Source of the DNA: an uncultured Candidatus Entotheonella sp.
GTDB taxonomy: Bacteria; Tectomicrobia; Entotheonellia; Entotheonellales; Entotheonellaceae
Direction of reading: 5' to 3'
Assembly (NCBI GenBank): GCA_958295825.1
Contig: OY282375.1
Coordinates: 4,201,489 to 4,265,488 of the forward strand
DNA length: 64,000 nt
This document shows, piece by piece, positions 1-7,578 of the stretch (the stretch's first letter is position 1; every line of letters starts with the position of its first letter). Made by a program: the position numbers and the translations under genes. The notes below the pieces were generated by a model. The model saw only the letters and a program-made list of their open reading frames with translations, was not told the DNA's origin and made no database searches.

Positions 1-258
<258 letters not shown>

Positions 259-312
259 CTTAGTTTTACACTGGCTTGACGTATCATGTCATTGTTGAGA
301 GTAGCTGTATTT

Positions 313-525
313 AGGTCTGTTGACATTTAGGCAAGTGCCAAGTGAGAACTCACCACATGAATCATCGCGGCGTCGCCCACGTCTGTCCTCTCAAAACGCA
401 TCGTAAGACGACGAAACTGCTTGCAGGTTACAAAAGAAATGTTCCACCAGTTGCATACTCCACGTCGTATTCGTTGAATTCTCCCTATTACAGCCAAGGG
501 GCTGTTATGAATGTCAACAGGCCCT
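313..525. mobile_element. 213-bp MITE-like inverted-repeat element in the 23S-5S spacer
   Basis: The left end reads AGGTCTGTTGACATT at 313-327, and the right end at 511-525 is the reverse complement of AGGGCCTGTTGACAT. The two termini match at all but two or three positions. The interior has no convincing gene. The same terminus recurs at 3613-3628, at both ends of 21593-21902 and at 60086-60104, so this is one member of a repeat family rather than a chance palindrome. No clear target-site duplication is visible. It is inferred to be a non-autonomous element mobilised in trans. It lies inside the ribosomal operon and must be transcribed with it. Confidence 0.72.
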
Positions 526-547
526 AGGTTGATATTTTTCTAAATTT

Positions 548-662
548 TCGGCAGTTATAGCGAAGGGGCAACACCCGTTCCCATCCCGAACACGGAAGTA
601 AAGTCCTTCAGCGCCGATGGTACTGCATGGGTCACTGTGTGGGAGAGTAGGTCGCTGCCGAA
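548..662 (+). rRNA. 5S ribosomal RNA
   Basis: This is a complete 5S gene of about 115 bases. The terminal helix pairs CGGCAG (549-554) with CTGCCG (655-660). The internal conserved blocks CCCGTTCCCATCCCGAACACGG and GGGAGAGTAGGTCG-like are present at the expected places (first block about 572-593, second about 640-654). It lies downstream of 23S on the same strand, completing the operon. No tRNA follows, and beyond about 670 only a short pyrimidine-rich run is seen. Confidence 0.95.
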
Positions 663-750
663 ATCTTTTCCCCCGTAATTTGCTCTTGTAGGTCCTTCTT
701 CTCATAGCAGTGACAGTTCAATACTACAGTTGGGCCTAGTACCCTACCCA

Positions 751-1188
751 CTTTGAATTGACGGGTACGGCGGCTTCAGCTTAAGACGCGCATCGTCGGT
801 GGTGAAGCCAGTCTGCCGCCACCGCTTCACGATTGCGGCAATCCTGTGCCACGCTTTGACCTCGTTGCGCAGGAAGTCACGGTCCAGGATGCGATGCTCA
901 GGCACTGGCTGACCAGGACGCCAATCTCAATCTCCGCCATGTTCAACCATACCATGCTTGGGCGGGCAGTGAATCTCCAAGCGCGATGCGCTGCCCCTCG
1001 CCCGGCTGTCTCGTCCATGCACACCAGCACCTCGTCTGCCCCGCAGGGACGCTGGTAGACCGCCAGCATGTCCGCGTTCACCCTGTGGCGGAATGCACCA
1101 GCAATCCTTCGACCAGGGCTTGAGAGCGTTTTTTCCGCCCGCACCGTCTAACTCCGACGGTCTCGCGCGCCACCTGAAGGATTGCGCC
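751..1188 (-). pseudogene. IS630-family transposase remnant
   Basis: Read on the minus strand, pieces in two or three frames give a recognisable C-terminal half of an IS630-type transposase. First comes LKPWSKDCWCIPPQ, then a segment with VYQRP and VCMDET (the second catalytic Asp region, CMDE), then a stretch equivalent to HFTPKHGSWLNMAEIEIG, and finally LDRDFLRNEVKAWHR running to TTDDARLKLKPPYPSIQ and a stop near 757. The reading frame changes at least twice and the N-terminal third is absent, so the gene is dead. No terminal repeats could be defined. It is part of the mosaic of insertions behind the rRNA operon. Confidence 0.75.
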
Positions 1189-1305
1189 AACAGTTTGATC
1201 TCTACTCTGTCCGGCCCGCTACAGGATATAAAACAATCGCAATTACAAGTTACAGGCTTGACAATTCAGACATAGGGTAGTCCCTTCTCTTTAGGAGGTG
1301 ACGCC

Positions 1306-2180
1306 ATGAACCTGATCAGTATTTTCAGCAAGTATCCGACGCAAGAATCCTGCCTTGAACACCTTGAAACCGTCCGTTGGGGGGATAATCCGACCTGCCC
1401 GCATTGCAGGAGCGACAAGGTGGCCCGCAAGAACGAACTGGACAAGGTGGGCCGTTGGAATTGCCACGCTTGCAAGTCCAGCTTCAACGTCCTGTCCGGC
1501 ACGATCATGCAAAAGACCAAAGTCCCTTTGCAAAAGTGGTTCCTGGCAATCGGCTTGATGGCGAACGCCAAGAAAAGCCTGTCGAGCTGCCAGCTTGCCC
1601 GTGATCTGGACGTGAGGCAACAAACCGTAGGGTACATGCAAACCCGCATTCGGGTTGCGATGGTGAACCGCGAGCGTCACCTGCTCCAAGGCATCATCGA
1701 AGCCGACGAAACCTATCTGGGCGGCAAGCCGCGTAACGGCAATCGGCGCGAAGACGACAAGCCCGCCAAGAAAGGACGCGGCACGGCCAAGCGCTGATCG
1801 TCGGCGCCGTCGAACGCGGCGGCCGCGTAACGGCCCGCACTGCCGCCAAGGTCCGCGGCAAGACCCTGCTCAAGTTCATCAAGGACAACGTGGAACCCGC
1901 CGGCTCGCTGCTGATGACGGACGAATGGAAGGGCTATGGCGGCGTCAAGAACTTCATGCAGCACGCCGTTATCAACCACAGCACGGCCTATGCCGAAGGC
2001 TCGGTTCACACCAACACGATTGAGGGCTTCTGGTCTTTGCTCAAGCGCGCCTGGTACGGCTCGCATCACCACTACGGCGTACCGTATACCCTGCTGTACG
2101 TCGCCGAAGCCTGCTGGAAGTACAACGAACGCAAGAATGTCGATCCGTTCGGCGGCTTCATCCGTGGATGCTTCGCGTGA
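1306..2180 (+). pseudogene. IS1595-family transposase, frameshifted
   Basis: The first part (1306-1797, 163 aa) begins after a strong TAGGAGG ribosome-binding site. It has the family's N-terminal zinc ribbon (CPHCRSDKV then WNCHACKSSF), the segment LSGTIMQKTKVPLQKWF, and the first DDE acidic region EADETYLGG near residue 130. It stops at TGA 1795-1797. The remainder continues in another frame from about 1794 (LIVGAVERGG, then LLMTDEWKGYGG and INHSTAYAEGSVHTNTIEGFWSLLKR in sense, ending 2180). The join needs a one-base correction near 1791. A programmed shift is not expected for this family, so a disabling indel or a sequencing error is more likely. Confidence 0.85.
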
Positions 2181-3422
2181 ACCGGCTCTACTACGGCGAC
2201 TGCCTCACGATCATGCGAGATCACGTGAACCTGGGCAGCGTGGACCTGATTTACCTGGACCCGCCCTTCAACTCGAATCAGGAATACAACGCGACGCACA
2301 AGTTCTCATAACGATTCCAAAGGCTTTGGGCAGGTGAGAGACATCATCCTGTCCTATTCCAAGACATCTGCTAGGACGTGGAATCCGGTGTATGTGCCTC
2401 ATGATGAGAAATAGGTGTCCGACTTTTACAGACCTGAAGACGAGAAGGGCAGATACAGACTTCACGAAATCATACGCACGGCATCAATGGGAGAAAGGCC
2501 GAACCTTGTGTATGAATACAAGGGATATGTCCCAAGATGGGGGTGGCGTATGAAGCCCGCCAAGTTGCGGGCGTTGGACAGAGAGGGGCGACTTGTAGGG
2601 TCTGGCACGGGGCGCCCTGATCGCAAGACCTATCTCTCTGGCGGGCGACCTGCAACGAATTTGTGGAACGATATTGACAACTCGTCTGGCCGCGCCCGTG
2701 AACGCATGGGCTACGCGACGCAAAAGCCCTTGGCGCTGCTTGAGCGCATCATCAAGGCGAGCAGCAATGAAGGCGACGTGGTATTCGACCCGTTCTGCGG
2801 TTGCGCCACCACGCTGGAGGCTGCCCACAGACTGGGGCGGCGCTGGGTCGGTATCGACATCGCCATTCACGCCGTCAAGCGCGTGGCGAAGGTGCGCCTG
2901 CAAGACCGCCTGCGATTGGTGGCGGGCAAGGACTTTGAAGTTGACGGCGTGCCGCGCACCCTGGAAGGCGCCCGCGACCTGTGGAAGCGTGATCCCTACC
3001 ACTTCCAGAAATGGGCTGTCGAAACCGTGGACGGCTTCGTGACAACGCGGCGCCCGGCAGACGGCGGCATCGACGGACGCTTGTACGTCGCTATGCCGAA
3101 CGTGGACGACCTGCAAAGCATGGCGATGGAGGTGAAGGGCGGCAAGAATGTCGGTATTGCCACGCGACGCGCCCTGCGAGGCGTGTTGGAGAACGACGCG
3201 GCGCTGAGGGTCGGCCTGATTATCCTGGAGCCATTGGGCGTAACGAAGGAACGTAACTTCCATCGCTTCATGGCTGAGGCAGGGGATACCCAGTCCACGT
3301 TTGCGCGGCCATACCCCCGTATGCAGCTACGGACGGTTGAAGACATTCTGAATGGCAAGGGATTCGACGTGCCGGGCATGGTTGCGCGCGGCACAGGGCA
3401 GGGCGTGCTATTAAGCCTGTAA
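2168..3422 (+). pseudogene. Passenger DNA methyltransferase fused to a PD-(D/E)XK nuclease-like domain (broken)
   Basis: The start (ATG 2168 or GTG 2177) overlaps the transposase stop. The N-terminal piece has LYYGDCLTIMRDHV and the catalytic DPPF motif of a beta-class N4/N6 amino-methyltransferase, then hits TAA at 2309-2311. The gene resumes in another frame at about 2311, is cut again by TAG at 2412-2414 where homologs carry Tyr before VSDFY, and runs open from 2415 to 3422 (335 aa). That part has the AdoMet motif FDPFCG (residues 124-129 of the ORF) and, C-terminal to it, DGGIDG (216-221) and EVKGG (239-243), which resemble the catalytic D and ExK of PD-(D/E)XK nucleases. A central piece between DPPF and the second half is missing. 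The function would be modification plus cleavage in one chain (inference). Confidence 0.75.
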
Positions 3423-3431
3423 CTTGTAATT

Positions 3432-3545
3432 CCGTTCCTTGAAAACTCGCTTGAAGACGCCCTTGTGCGCCCACCTCCGGAAACGTTGGAACAGCGAGTT
3501 CCACAGCCCGAACTCGCCGGGTAAATCGCGCCATGTGTCCACCTC
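3432..3545 (-). pseudogene. IS5-family transposase fragment
   Basis: On the minus strand this short piece reads TWRDLPGEFGLWNSLFQRFR followed by RWAHKGVFKRVF, which is the signature region after the N-terminal helix-turn-helix of IS5-family (IS427/IS1031-like) transposases. Upstream of it, the terminus AGGGCCTATTGACATTC lies at 3613-3628 (complement), about 70-80 bases away. On the other side the frame runs into the right inverted repeat of the IS1595 transposon. Only about 38 codons survive. The proximity suggests that the AGGGCCTGTTGACATT terminus belongs to an IS5-type element, but the N-terminal coding part is missing, so this stays an inference. Confidence 0.6.
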
Positions 3546-3612
3546 CCCTTGGCTGGTCTGGATCGGGGGTTGAATCCCCTCAATTACAGACGATGGACTA
3601 ATGGACTATATG

Positions 3613-3628
3613 AATGTCAATAGGCCCT
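3613..3628 (-). repeat. Solo terminus of the AGGGCCTGTTGACATT repeat family
   Basis: The complement reads AGGGCCTATTGACATT, one mismatch from the terminus of the elements at 313-525 and 21593-21902. No partner end in the opposite orientation was found within the preceding kilobases, so it is probably the surviving end of an element whose other half was lost when the IS1595 transposon and IS630 remnant accumulated here. Confidence 0.65.
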
Positions 3629-3664
3629 AGCGCAAGCGTATTCCGACATGCCACTTGGTGTTGC

Positions 3665-4093
3665 TCATCCGCAGGTAGGCGGCACGGAAATCTCGCCCCG
3701 GTTCAGCAAGTCGATGAGCTCGGCGTCGCCCGCCAGAAAGTCGAATGCCGGCAATTGATCCGGAGCAGCCCAGCGAATCTGCTCAAAGGCGTGGTTGCGC
3801 AGTTCGCCGCTGAAGCGGGTAATGCGGTGAAAGACGAGCTTCACGCGATAGATCCCCGGATAATCGTGCTGCGTGCGATACAGTTCTGCACCGACGTTGG
3901 CCACGATGCCCAATTCCTCCTGCAACTCCCGGCGCAGGGCCGCCTCACTGCTCTCGCCGGCCTCCAGCTTGCCGCCCGGAAACTCCCACTGCAACGCGAA
4001 CGCCGCACCCCGTCGCCGCTGGCAAATCAGCAAGGCGCCGTGACGCTGGATGAGTCCGGCTACGACGGTCAGGATGGGCAGTGCAGGGGGCAT
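3665..4093 (-). CDS. mutT: MutT-like Nudix hydrolase (8-oxo-dGTP diphosphatase type)
   Basis: This 142-residue protein carries the full Nudix box GKLEAGESSEAALRRELQEE ending LGI, matching G-x5-E-x7-REU-x-EE-x-G-U. It hydrolyses nucleoside diphosphates linked to another moiety. The short length, the N-terminal VVAGLIQRHGALLICQRR strand and the box position fit MutT, which clears 8-oxo-dGTP from the nucleotide pool. The start at 4093 is chosen because AAGGAGGAG stands just upstream; a longer reading frame to 4183 would run through the promoter of the divergent methyltransferase gene. A general Nudix enzyme with another substrate cannot be excluded. Confidence 0.88.
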   Translation of the reverse strand: MPPALPILTVVAGLIQRHGALLICQRRRGAAFALQWEFPGGKLEAGESSEAALRRELQEELGIVANVGAELYRTQHDYPGIYRVKLVFHRITRFSGELRNHAFEQIRWAAPDQLPAFDFLAGDAELIDLLNRGEISVPPTCG

Positions 4094-4123
4094 TAGGGCA
4101 ACTCCTCCTTCGTGTACGTGCGT

Positions 4124-4157
4124 TTGACATTTTGACGTCTGGACGTCTATAGTGTCA
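4124..4157 (+). promoter_or_regulatory. Putative promoter with near-palindromic operator for the methyltransferase
   Basis: TTGACA (4124-4129) and TATAGT (4148-4153) are separated by 18 bp, a good sigma70-type arrangement, just ahead of the ATG at 4160. The same stretch is nearly palindromic: TGACA at the left, TGTCA at the right, and two copies of GACGTC (4134-4139 and 4143-4148) around the centre. The ATG lies only a few bases after the -10 box, so the mRNA would be leaderless or nearly so. A repressor, perhaps the methyltransferase itself, could bind here (inference). Confidence 0.5.
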
Positions 4158-4159
4158 TT

Positions 4160-5296
4160 ATGAAACAGGCCAGCAACAGACAAGCGCCGGGTCGAGTACG
4201 CGATGCAATCATCCAGGTAATGAAACTTGCGTCCGACGGTTTGTCGGCCAAGCAGGTCGCGGAACGGGTCGCGAGCGTCAACGGGCCCATTCCCGAGTCG
4301 TCAATCCGCTCGTATCTTAGCCTGAACACGCCCAGCACCTTCGTCAGGGAGAGCCGAGGCGTGTACAGGCTCGGCGGTGATGACGACGCCGAATTGCAAC
4401 GCCCCCTGTTCGAGGTTGCGGCCCAGAGAAAGCCGTTCACGTTCGGCAGGGCAACCCTGTTTCACGCCAACGCTCTCGATTGGCTACCTGACCAAGCAGA
4501 CAACTCGATTCACGCAATCGTAACCGACCCCCCTTATGGCCTGCAGGAATACATGGCAAAGGAGCAAGCAAAACTCCGCAGCGGCAAGGGAGGCGTTTGG
4601 CGCATACCCCCGTCATTTGACGGGCACACGCGTTCGCCACTGCCGCGCTTTACGACCTTGACCGGCTCCCAAAAGGGTTCCCTGCAGGAGTTTTTCTTCA
4701 TCTGGGCGCGGCTTCTGGCGCCCAAACTCGTGCCGGGGGCCAATGTGGTCGTGGCTTCCAATCCGATGCTGTCCGACATCGTCTCAGCGGCCTTGTCGGA
4801 CGCGGGACTTGAAAGGCGGGGCGCCATTGTCAGACTCGTGATGACCATGCGCGGCGGTGACCGTCCGAAGGCAGCGCACCGGGAATTTGCCGGGGTGAGC
4901 GTGCTCCCGAGGTCGATGTGGGAGCCCTGGATTCTGTTCCGCAAACCGATTGAAGGCAGGGCACAGGATAATCTGCGAACGTGGAGGGCGGGTGGCTTTC
5001 GCAGACCCTCGGCGGGTTTGCCATTCGGGGACGTGATTCAGTCCGCCCCGACGCGAAAGCGCGAGAAGCTTATCGCTCCCCATCCGAGCCTGAAGCCGCA
5101 GGCGTTCTTGCGGCAGCTCGTCCGAGGCGTCCTTCCTCTCGGCGAAGGTATCATCGTTGACCCGTTCGCGGGTGCGGGTTCCACTCTGGCAGCGGCGGAG
5201 GCGGTGGGATACGCATCGCTGGGCGTCGAAAGCGACCCCGTGTATTTCGACATGGCAGCCAAGGCCATTCAACCGCTGACGGAAATCGAGATTTGA
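4160..5296 (+). CDS. Beta-class DNA amino-methyltransferase with N-terminal winged-helix domain
   Basis: This 378-residue protein transfers methyl from AdoMet to an exocyclic amino group of adenine or cytosine in DNA. DPPY is at residues 123-126 and the AdoMet motif VDPFAGAGST lies near 333-342, so the order is motif IV before motif I (beta class). Residues 1-72 form a small helical domain (GLSAKQVAERV, then GVYRLGG) resembling the HARE/winged-helix modules found at the front of some type II enzymes. It is divergent from mutT and convergent with a short ORF that looks like the deleted remains of an endonuclease. It is therefore probably the surviving half of a type II restriction-modification pair. 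DPPY does not by itself separate N4-cytosine from N6-adenine specificity. Confidence 0.85.
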   Translation: MKQASNRQAPGRVRDAIIQVMKLASDGLSAKQVAERVASVNGPIPESSIRSYLSLNTPSTFVRESRGVYRLGGDDDAELQRPLFEVAAQRKPFTFGRATLFHANALDWLPDQADNSIHAIVTDPPYGLQEYMAKEQAKLRSGKGGVWRIPPSFDGHTRSPLPRFTTLTGSQKGSLQEFFFIWARLLAPKLVPGANVVVASNPMLSDIVSAALSDAGLERRGAIVRLVMTMRGGDRPKAAHREFAGVSVLPRSMWEPWILFRKPIEGRAQDNLRTWRAGGFRRPSAGLPFGDVIQSAPTRKREKLIAPHPSLKPQAFLRQLVRGVLPLGEGIIVDPFAGAGSTLAAAEAVGYASLGVESDPVYFDMAAKAIQPLTEIEI

Positions 5297-5310
5297 CAGC
5301 AAGGCCCAGC

Positions 5311-5520
5311 CTAAATCATGTACAGCCAGTTCTGCCGCAAATTCTTGATTCCGTGCCGGTCCAGCGTGCCGAGTTCGCCGCGTGGATTACGCCTGGAGTC
5401 CTCCACAAAGTCGTAAACGTCTTGCATAGCGGACTCGAAATCCCGGATGCGAAGCTCATAGGGGAGTGACGCCAGCGGATTGAAGCTTGCTTGGTCGACA
5501 ATGCTTCGATTGATTGGCAT
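5311..5520 (-). pseudogene. 69-residue stub, probable internally deleted restriction endonuclease
   Basis: The ORF encodes SLPYELRIRDFESAMQDVYD in its N-terminal half and RRNPRGELGTLDRHGIKNLR near its end. The two halves look like the beginning and the end of a larger protein joined by a deletion: they match my recollection of the N- and C-termini of one endonuclease family found beside beta-class methyltransferases. It is convergent with the methyltransferase gene, 14 bp away. No catalytic residues remain. If this reading is wrong it is simply a small protein of unknown function. Confidence 0.4.
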
Positions 5521-5674
5521 TCGACAAGTATCCTTCGGACGGGGAAAACACCTGTGGCTGCTGTTACTGCCCTCAGTTTATACCAGACCACGCCAGCGGG
5601 GCATCGAATAATCCTCTCGCTGGCTAGCGGGCGATTGTGATAGCCTGCGGGGCGCTTGGCGAGGAGGCGAGGCC

Positions 5675-7096
5675 ATGATACCTGTTGTGTTGTCGGGGGG
5701 AAACGGGACGCGACTGTGGCCGGTGTCGCGGGCATCGTGGCCAAAACCGTTCTGCGACCTGTTCGACGAGCCCCTGTACCTGAAGACGCTCAAACGGCTA
5801 CTGCCCCTGGGCGATCCGTGGACGGTGACTGTGCGGGCGCTTCAGGCGCGCACGCGCGAGGCGTGCGGGCAGGTCGGCCTGGCGGACGCGCGGGTGATTT
5901 GCGAGCCGTTCGGCCGCAACACGGCACCGGCCATCGCGTTGGTGTGCCGCCTGTTTACCCTGCGGGGCAGGAGCCGCGACGTGGTGGGCATCTTTCCGGC
6001 AGATCATCTGGTTCACGACGATGAGAGGATGCGGCAGGCGGTCGAATTGGGCGCCGAGTACGCCGCCAAGGGCGAGGTGGTCACCCTCGGCATGACCCCG
6101 ACGCGTCCGGCGGTGACGTTCGGGTACATCGAGACTGCAGGCGCCGTCCCGGAGCAGGAAGCCCCCCGCGTTCTGACCGCGAGGCGGTTTGTCGAAAAGC
6201 CGGACGAGGCCACGGCGCGCCAGTTGCTCGCCACCGGTAACTGCTTATGGAACGCCGGCATCTTCCTGTTCCGTGTCGACACGATGGTCGGGCGCTTCCA
6301 ATCGTTGCTGCCCAACTTGTGGCGACGCATCGAAACCATTGACGCAGCTTGCTCAAACCTCGCGGCCATTTACGAGCAGATCGAACCGCTCAGTTTCGAT
6401 CACGGCATCTTGGAGCACCTGGATTCCCTGCTGTGCATTTCCTGCGACGTCGGCTGGAGCGACGTGGGTTCCTGGGAAGAAGTGAGCGCCCTGTCGAACG
6501 GCGGCGACCCCGGTGGGCGTGTGTTCACGACTGACGCCGACAACAACTACGTGCACCCGCAAGACTCGAAGGTGTACGGCTTGGCCGGCGTGGACGACCT
6601 CATCATCGTCGATACCGACGACGCCCTGTTGGTGACCCGCAAGGGTCAGAGCCACCGGGTGCGGGAGGTCGTGGAGGACGTCCGGCAGCAGGGCCTGCCC
6701 GCTGCCACGCAGCACGAGCGCCGCTTCGACACGCGCCCGTGGGGCCGCTACGAAGTGCTGGCCGCGCCGGGTCACTTCAAGGCCAAGGTCATCACCGTGG
6801 CCCCGCACGCACGCCTGTCCTACCAATCACACGCGCACCGCGAGGAGCACTGGATCGTCGTGCGCGGCGCCGGGCAAGTGATCCTCGACGGCGTCACCCG
6901 CGACGTCAAGACTGGCGACTACATCTTCGTCGCCAAAGGCTGCAGACACCGCATGATCAACCCCCATGACAGCGACCTGCAGTTCGTTGAAGTCCAGCTC
7001 GGCAGCTATTTCGGCGAGGATGACATCATCCGTTATCAGGACGATTATCAGAGGCTCACAGACCCGCCCGAAGCCGACCTGGAGCACCCCCAGTAA
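5675..7096 (+). CDS. manC: Mannose-1-phosphate guanylyltransferase / mannose-6-phosphate isomerase
   Basis: This is a 473-residue bifunctional type II enzyme supplying GDP-mannose for polysaccharide or glycan synthesis. The N-terminal nucleotidyltransferase half has LSGGNGTRLWPVSRASWPKP (residues 6-25), FVEKPD and CLWNAGIFLF. The C-terminal cupin half has RPWGRYEVL and the metal-binding stretch SYQSHAHREEHWIVVRGAGQ. The length is typical of ManC/AlgA/CpsB. The start follows a strong GAGGAGG. PKPF replaces the more common PKQF at the end of the signature. No polysaccharide operon surrounds it here, so it may serve several glycans. Confidence 0.93.
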   Translation: MIPVVLSGGNGTRLWPVSRASWPKPFCDLFDEPLYLKTLKRLLPLGDPWTVTVRALQARTREACGQVGLADARVICEPFGRNTAPAIALVCRLFTLRGRSRDVVGIFPADHLVHDDERMRQAVELGAEYAAKGEVVTLGMTPTRPAVTFGYIETAGAVPEQEAPRVLTARRFVEKPDEATARQLLATGNCLWNAGIFLFRVDTMVGRFQSLLPNLWRRIETIDAACSNLAAIYEQIEPLSFDHGILEHLDSLLCISCDVGWSDVGSWEEVSALSNGGDPGGRVFTTDADNNYVHPQDSKVYGLAGVDDLIIVDTDDALLVTRKGQSHRVREVVEDVRQQGLPAATQHERRFDTRPWGRYEVLAAPGHFKAKVITVAPHARLSYQSHAHREEHWIVVRGAGQVILDGVTRDVKTGDYIFVAKGCRHRMINPHDSDLQFVEVQLGSYFGEDDIIRYQDDYQRLTDPPEADLEHPQ

Positions 7097-7277
7097 CGCA
7101 TTCCGTCCACCCCGCCTTGCGCGACGTATCGTTTGACACTACCATGACGCACTTTTTTGGCGTGATAGTCAGCACTTCCCCGCTTTCGACAGGCGTCGTG
7201 TGATGACCCGGCCGAGTTGCCTCCGCCGGCGTCCCCGTCAGATGTCCGGCAGTTGAACCTTCGTTGAGGGGAAACCG

Positions 7278-7508
7278 ATGAAGGAACTTATCGAACAGAT
7301 CGCCAAGACCATTGTTGAGAAGCCCGAGGAAGTCCAGGTCAGAGCCATCGAGGGCGAGCACGCGGTGGTCATTGAATTGCGCGTCGCCCCCGACGACATC
7401 GGCAAAGTCATCGGCAAGCAAGGCCGCACCATCACCGCCATACGAACCATCCTGAACGCCGCCAGAGCCCAGAAAGAAAAACGCCAGATCCTCGAAGTAA
7501 TCGAGTAG
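7278..7508 (+). CDS. khpA: KH-domain RNA-binding protein KhpA
   Basis: This 76-residue single-KH protein has the RNA-binding loop GKVIGKQGRT (GxxG), preceded by an acidic beta strand and followed by the helix AIRTILNAARAQ. In other bacteria KhpA dimerises or pairs with KhpB and binds many RNAs, influencing cell length and post-transcriptional control. The usual rpsP neighbour is not present. It stands alone between manC and the lipoprotein gene, with a purine-rich ribosome-binding site (GAGGGGAAA). Confidence 0.9.
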   Translation: MKELIEQIAKTIVEKPEEVQVRAIEGEHAVVIELRVAPDDIGKVIGKQGRTITAIRTILNAARAQKEKRQILEVIE

Positions 7509-7578
7509 GCCCCGCGGGTCGCCCCCGCCTGGCGCATCGCCGCCATCCGGCCATACCCCTTATCCCCGGAGTCGCGCA

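Larger units (their letters stand above)
1241..3431 (+). mobile_element. IS1595-family transposon with a methyltransferase/nuclease passenger gene
   Basis: The element is bounded by a 19-bp perfect inverted repeat, AATTACAAGTTACAGGCTT at 1241-1259 and its complement at 3413-3431. It contains a frameshifted IS1595-type transposase followed at once by a DNA methyltransferase gene on the same strand. Passenger genes are known in some IS1595-family elements. A second copy with the same two genes lies at 47702-49015 on the other strand, which supports the view that transposase and methyltransferase move as one unit. The right repeat abuts an IS5-type transposase fragment, so the transposon seems to have landed in older mobile DNA. 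Target duplications were not found. Confidence 0.75.

Noticed and set aside
1795..1797. TGA in the IS1595 transposase as a programmed frameshift or selenocysteine site
   Set aside because: IS1595-family transposases are normally one frame, the join needs a base correction, and no slippery heptamer or SECIS-like hairpin was evident; plain decay is simpler.
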